NCBI GenBank assembly: GCA_026992215.1
Contig: JALXAI010000073.1
Span: 1-8,309, forward strand
Length of the DNA stretch: 8,309 nt
Direction of reading: 5' to 3'
Source of the DNA: Desulfobacterales bacterium
GTDB lineage: Bacteria; Desulfobacterota; Syntrophobacteria; B119-G9
Both the position numbers and the translations under genes were made by a program. Below, piece after piece: positions 6,163 through 8,309 of the stretch. The stretch's first letter is position 1, and the number at the start of each line of letters is the position of its first letter. The notes below the pieces were generated by a model. That model worked only from the letters and a program-made list of their open reading frames with translations, did no database searches and was not told where the DNA came from.

Positions 6163-7665
6163 ATGGAAGAGAAAGCGCAAGCACAGCAGGATATCAACAG
6201 GGTAATGGAACAACGGCTGAGAAAGCTGGAGGAACTAAGAAAACTCGGAATTAATCCTTATTCAAATACTTTTAAACCAAGACATCGTATTGCGGAAATA
6301 CTTGATGAGTACTCGGAAAAAAGCAACGACGAACTGGAAAAAGAAAAACCTTTCTTTAGCATTGCCGGCCGCATCATGGCACTTCGTTCCTTTGGAAAAT
6401 CTGTTTTCGCCCATATACAGGACGAAAAAGGAAAAATACAGATCTATTTCCGAAAGGACATCCTGGGGAACGACTTATTCAAGCTGGTAAAGAAACTCGA
6501 TATCGGGGATATCATCGGTGTTGAAGGAGAAGGGTTCCGAACGAAAACAGGGGAGTTCACCATTCTTGTCAGGAACTTCCAGCTTCTGACGAAGAGCCTG
6601 CGACCACTGCCTGAAAAGTATCACGGGCTTAAGAATGTCGAAATCCGCTACCGCCAGCGCTACGTGGACTTAATCGTAAACGAGGAAGTAAGGAGGCTCT
6701 TCATAACCAGAAGCAGGATTATCCAGTGCATAAGAAATTTTCTTGCCTCCAGGGACTTCCTGGAAGTCGAAACTCCCATGATGCAGGTAATTCCGGGAGG
6801 TGCCACCGCCAAGCCATTTAAAACCTACCATAATGCTCTTGGCATGGAACTTTTTCTGAGAATCGCACCCGAATTGTATTTGAAAAGACTGCTCGTGGGC
6901 GGATTCGAAAGAGTCTTCGAGATAAACAGGAACTTCAGAAACGAGGGTATTTCCATCCAGCATAACCCTGAGTTTACCATGCTTGAATTCTACCAGGCAT
7001 ATGCCACCTATGAAGATTTGATGGATTTAACCGAGGAACTGTTTCAAAGCGTCGCAAAAGAAGTGCTCGGGAAAACAGAAATCGAATACCAGGGAAACAT
7101 CATCATCCTTGAATCTCCCTGGAAAAGAATCACGTTAAGTGATGCCCTGGTTGAAATCGGAAAACAGGATCCGGCAATTTTAAAAGACGAGCAGGCGGCA
7201 AGGAGGGCTGCTGAGGATCTTGACATTCAGATCGATAAATACGAGGGTCACGGCAAACTATTAACCAAAATCTTCGATCTGACCGTGGAACCCAAACTGA
7301 TTCAACCGACTTTTATTACTCACTACCCGATAGAGGTGTCACCACTTTCGAGACGCAACGAAGAAGATCCTTCCGTGACGGACAGGTTTGAGCTCTTCAT
7401 CGCCGGAAGAGAAATGGCAAACGCGTTTTCTGAGCTAAATGATCCTATTGACCAGAAAGAAAGGTTCCTGAAGCAGGTGGAAGCAAGGAAGGCGGGAGAT
7501 GAGGAAGCGCACCTCATGGACGAGGATTTTATAAGGGCTCTCGAATATGGCATGCCTCCTGCCGCGGGAGAAGGAATAGGGATTGACAGGCTTGTTATGC
7601 TTTTTACCGATTCTCCTTCCATCAGGGAAGTTATACTTTTTCCGTTGTTACGTCCGGAGAAATGA
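6163..7665 (+). CDS. lysS: Lysyl-tRNA synthetase, class II
   Basis: This is a complete 500-residue cytosolic enzyme that charges tRNA-Lys with lysine using ATP. An N-terminal helix (KLEELRKLGINPY, about 21-33) leads into the OB-fold anticodon-binding domain (about 64-145; FSIAGRIMALRSFGKSVFAH). The catalytic domain has all three class II motifs. Motif 1 includes FLEVETPMMQVIPGGATAKPF (199-219). Motif 2 includes FRNEGI...HNPEFTMLEFY (258-277). Motif 3 is GEGIGIDRLVMLF (469-481), with R476, ending in the ILFPLLRP block. REMANAFSELNDP (416-428) is the family's active-site strand. The length is normal and no residue appears missing. GAGAGGA ends 2 nt before the ATG at 6163, a close spacing. A start at Met15 is possible, but the first fits family length better. 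It stands alone, with no partner gene in the window. Confidence 0.97.
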   Translation: MEEKAQAQQDINRVMEQRLRKLEELRKLGINPYSNTFKPRHRIAEILDEYSEKSNDELEKEKPFFSIAGRIMALRSFGKSVFAHIQDEKGKIQIYFRKDILGNDLFKLVKKLDIGDIIGVEGEGFRTKTGEFTILVRNFQLLTKSLRPLPEKYHGLKNVEIRYRQRYVDLIVNEEVRRLFITRSRIIQCIRNFLASRDFLEVETPMMQVIPGGATAKPFKTYHNALGMELFLRIAPELYLKRLLVGGFERVFEINRNFRNEGISIQHNPEFTMLEFYQAYATYEDLMDLTEELFQSVAKEVLGKTEIEYQGNIIILESPWKRITLSDALVEIGKQDPAILKDEQAARRAAEDLDIQIDKYEGHGKLLTKIFDLTVEPKLIQPTFITHYPIEVSPLSRRNEEDPSVTDRFELFIAGREMANAFSELNDPIDQKERFLKQVEARKAGDEEAHLMDEDFIRALEYGMPPAAGEGIGIDRLVMLFTDSPSIREVILFPLLRPEK

Positions 7666-7728
7666 CATTAGAATGGTTCTTTTAAACCTGAAATGAGAGG
7701 CAAATTTGCGTACAATTGGGCGAATAAT

Positions 7729-7860
7729 GTGCTGAGTTGCGAAGCGTATCGAAGTGCTTGTGCTGAGTTGCGAAGCGTATCGAAGCAGTGTGGTGGGATA
7801 AACTCCATCTCGATACGCGGCTTTGATGCTATTCGAGGTGGCGTTTTTTGATACGTGGTT
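7729..7860. repeat. Short-repeat cluster A (31-bp units plus inverted-core units)
   Basis: Two direct 31-bp units start at 7729 and 7760, each beginning GTGCTGAGTTGCGAAGCG and continuing TATCGAAG. After a spacer (GTGTGGTGGGATA) come two units spaced 38 bp apart, starting at 7811 (CGATACGCGG) and 7849 (TGATACGTGG). Their core is the reverse complement of the 31-bp core, so the two halves can pair. It resembles the widespread intergenic CTGAG...TCGAAG hairpin repeats of bacteria. It lies 60 bp after lysS, in non-coding DNA. Confidence 0.75.
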
Positions 7861-7940
7861 TTATGAAAAGGAGTGAAAGAGAATCTAATAGTTAGCTGAG
7901 GATCAGTATCGTGCATACACGCTGCTAAATCGGGCATCCA

Positions 7941-8190
7941 GAGAAGCGTATCGAAGCGCCTGTGCTGAGTTGCGAAGCGTACCGAAGTGCTTGTGCTGAG
8001 TAGCGAAGCGTATCGAAGTACCTGTGCTGAGTGGCGAAGCGTACCGAAGCAGTGTGGTGGGATATACTACATCTCGATACGCGGCTCCGCCGCTACTCGA
8101 TGTACCATTGTTCGATACGCGGCTGGCGCTGTTAGTTGAAGTAGCATTGTTTGATACGTGGCTTTGCTGATGCTTAAGGTGGTGTTTTTT
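7941..8190. repeat. Short-repeat cluster B (31-bp units plus inverted-core units)
   Basis: A partial unit (7941-7961) is followed by three 31-bp units at 7962, 7993 and 8024, which vary mainly at GAGT[TAG]GCG and GTA[TC]CG. The same spacer GTGTGGTGGGATA as in cluster A follows. Then come three 38/39-bp inverted-core units at 8075, 8113 and 8152. The first holds a perfect GCGGC-TCC-GCCGC hairpin. The order of parts matches cluster A with an offset of 264 bp, plus one extra unit of each kind, so the two clusters look like duplicates that have since gained or lost units. Confidence 0.75.
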
Positions 8191-8309
8191 ACGGGGGGGT
8201 GATCCTGCTCTACAAAAATATCGTATTAATTTATCTGCGAGGCTTGCAATCGGTTCTAACACATAACCAAGTAAACTTATGAATTTCGAACTTTTTATCA
8301 GTCTCAAAC
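8191..8309. other. Right-edge segment, no feature assigned
   Basis: A minus-strand frame is open from the window edge (LRLIKSSKFISLLGYVLEPI...) and runs on through the repeat cluster to 7903. The first 40 or so residues could be the end of a protein lying to the right. The rest is translated repeat DNA. Too little is visible to call a gene. Confidence 0.25.

Noticed and set aside
6104..6205. 33-codon Lys/Arg-rich frame (MKMRQVTRFSEQ...) overlapping the lysS start, a possible leader peptide
   Set aside because: It has no ribosome site and no attenuator hairpin. Its Lys/Arg content follows from the A-rich lysS start read in another frame.
7668..8307. Minus-strand frames rich in LRYAS and LSTL words
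   Set aside because: They are translations of the 31-bp and 38-bp repeats. Such words are a familiar artefact of repeat DNA. Only the part right of about 8190 might be the end of an outside gene.

Overview
The window looks like an accessory-rich stretch of a Gram-negative bacterial chromosome with moderate GC and AT-rich intergenic DNA. Two consecutive proteins end in a PEP-CTERM-like sorting signal (VPIPx, hydrophobic segment, Arg/Lys-rich tail). Such signals are known from Gram-negative bacteria with an exosortase and an exopolysaccharide matrix. A dockerin-bearing secreted protein, IS1634- and IS3-type transposase remnants and an MntA/HepT pair would fit Desulfobacterota, Nitrospirota or anammox Planctomycetota. 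The sequence alone does not decide between these, and the exosortase gene is not in the window.

Layout: (1) Positions 1-771 are mobile-element debris. The 5' part of an IS1634-type transposase (minus strand, running off the left edge) abuts the C-terminal third of an IS3-family transposase, as if the first element had inserted into the second. (2) Positions 887-1749 hold a two-gene minus-strand operon: an MntA-like nucleotidyltransferase antitoxin followed, with a 4-bp overlap, by a HepT-like toxin. (3) Positions 1800-3314 contain no convincing gene. They hold two diverged copies of a roughly 170-bp element spaced about 243 bp apart, followed by an exact sigma-54 promoter consensus pointing right and a leader of about 800 bp. 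(4) Positions 3315-5575 hold three plus-strand exported-protein genes: a cohesin-like plus dockerin protein, a cohesin-like protein with a VPIPA sorting tail, and an unrecognised protein with a VPIPG tail. A strong hairpin follows. (5) Positions 6163-7665 encode a complete class II lysyl-tRNA synthetase with its own likely promoter. (6) Positions 7729-8190 hold two related clusters of short repeats. Each has 31-bp direct units followed by 38/39-bp units carrying the reverse-complement core.

Working picture (inference): the three exported proteins form a small surface or matrix module. The dockerin protein is released and could dock on a cohesin-like partner that is itself sorted to the envelope. 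The sigma-54 site and the duplicated element upstream are candidate control elements for it. The toxin-antitoxin pair and IS fragments are accessory, and lysS is the only clear housekeeping gene.
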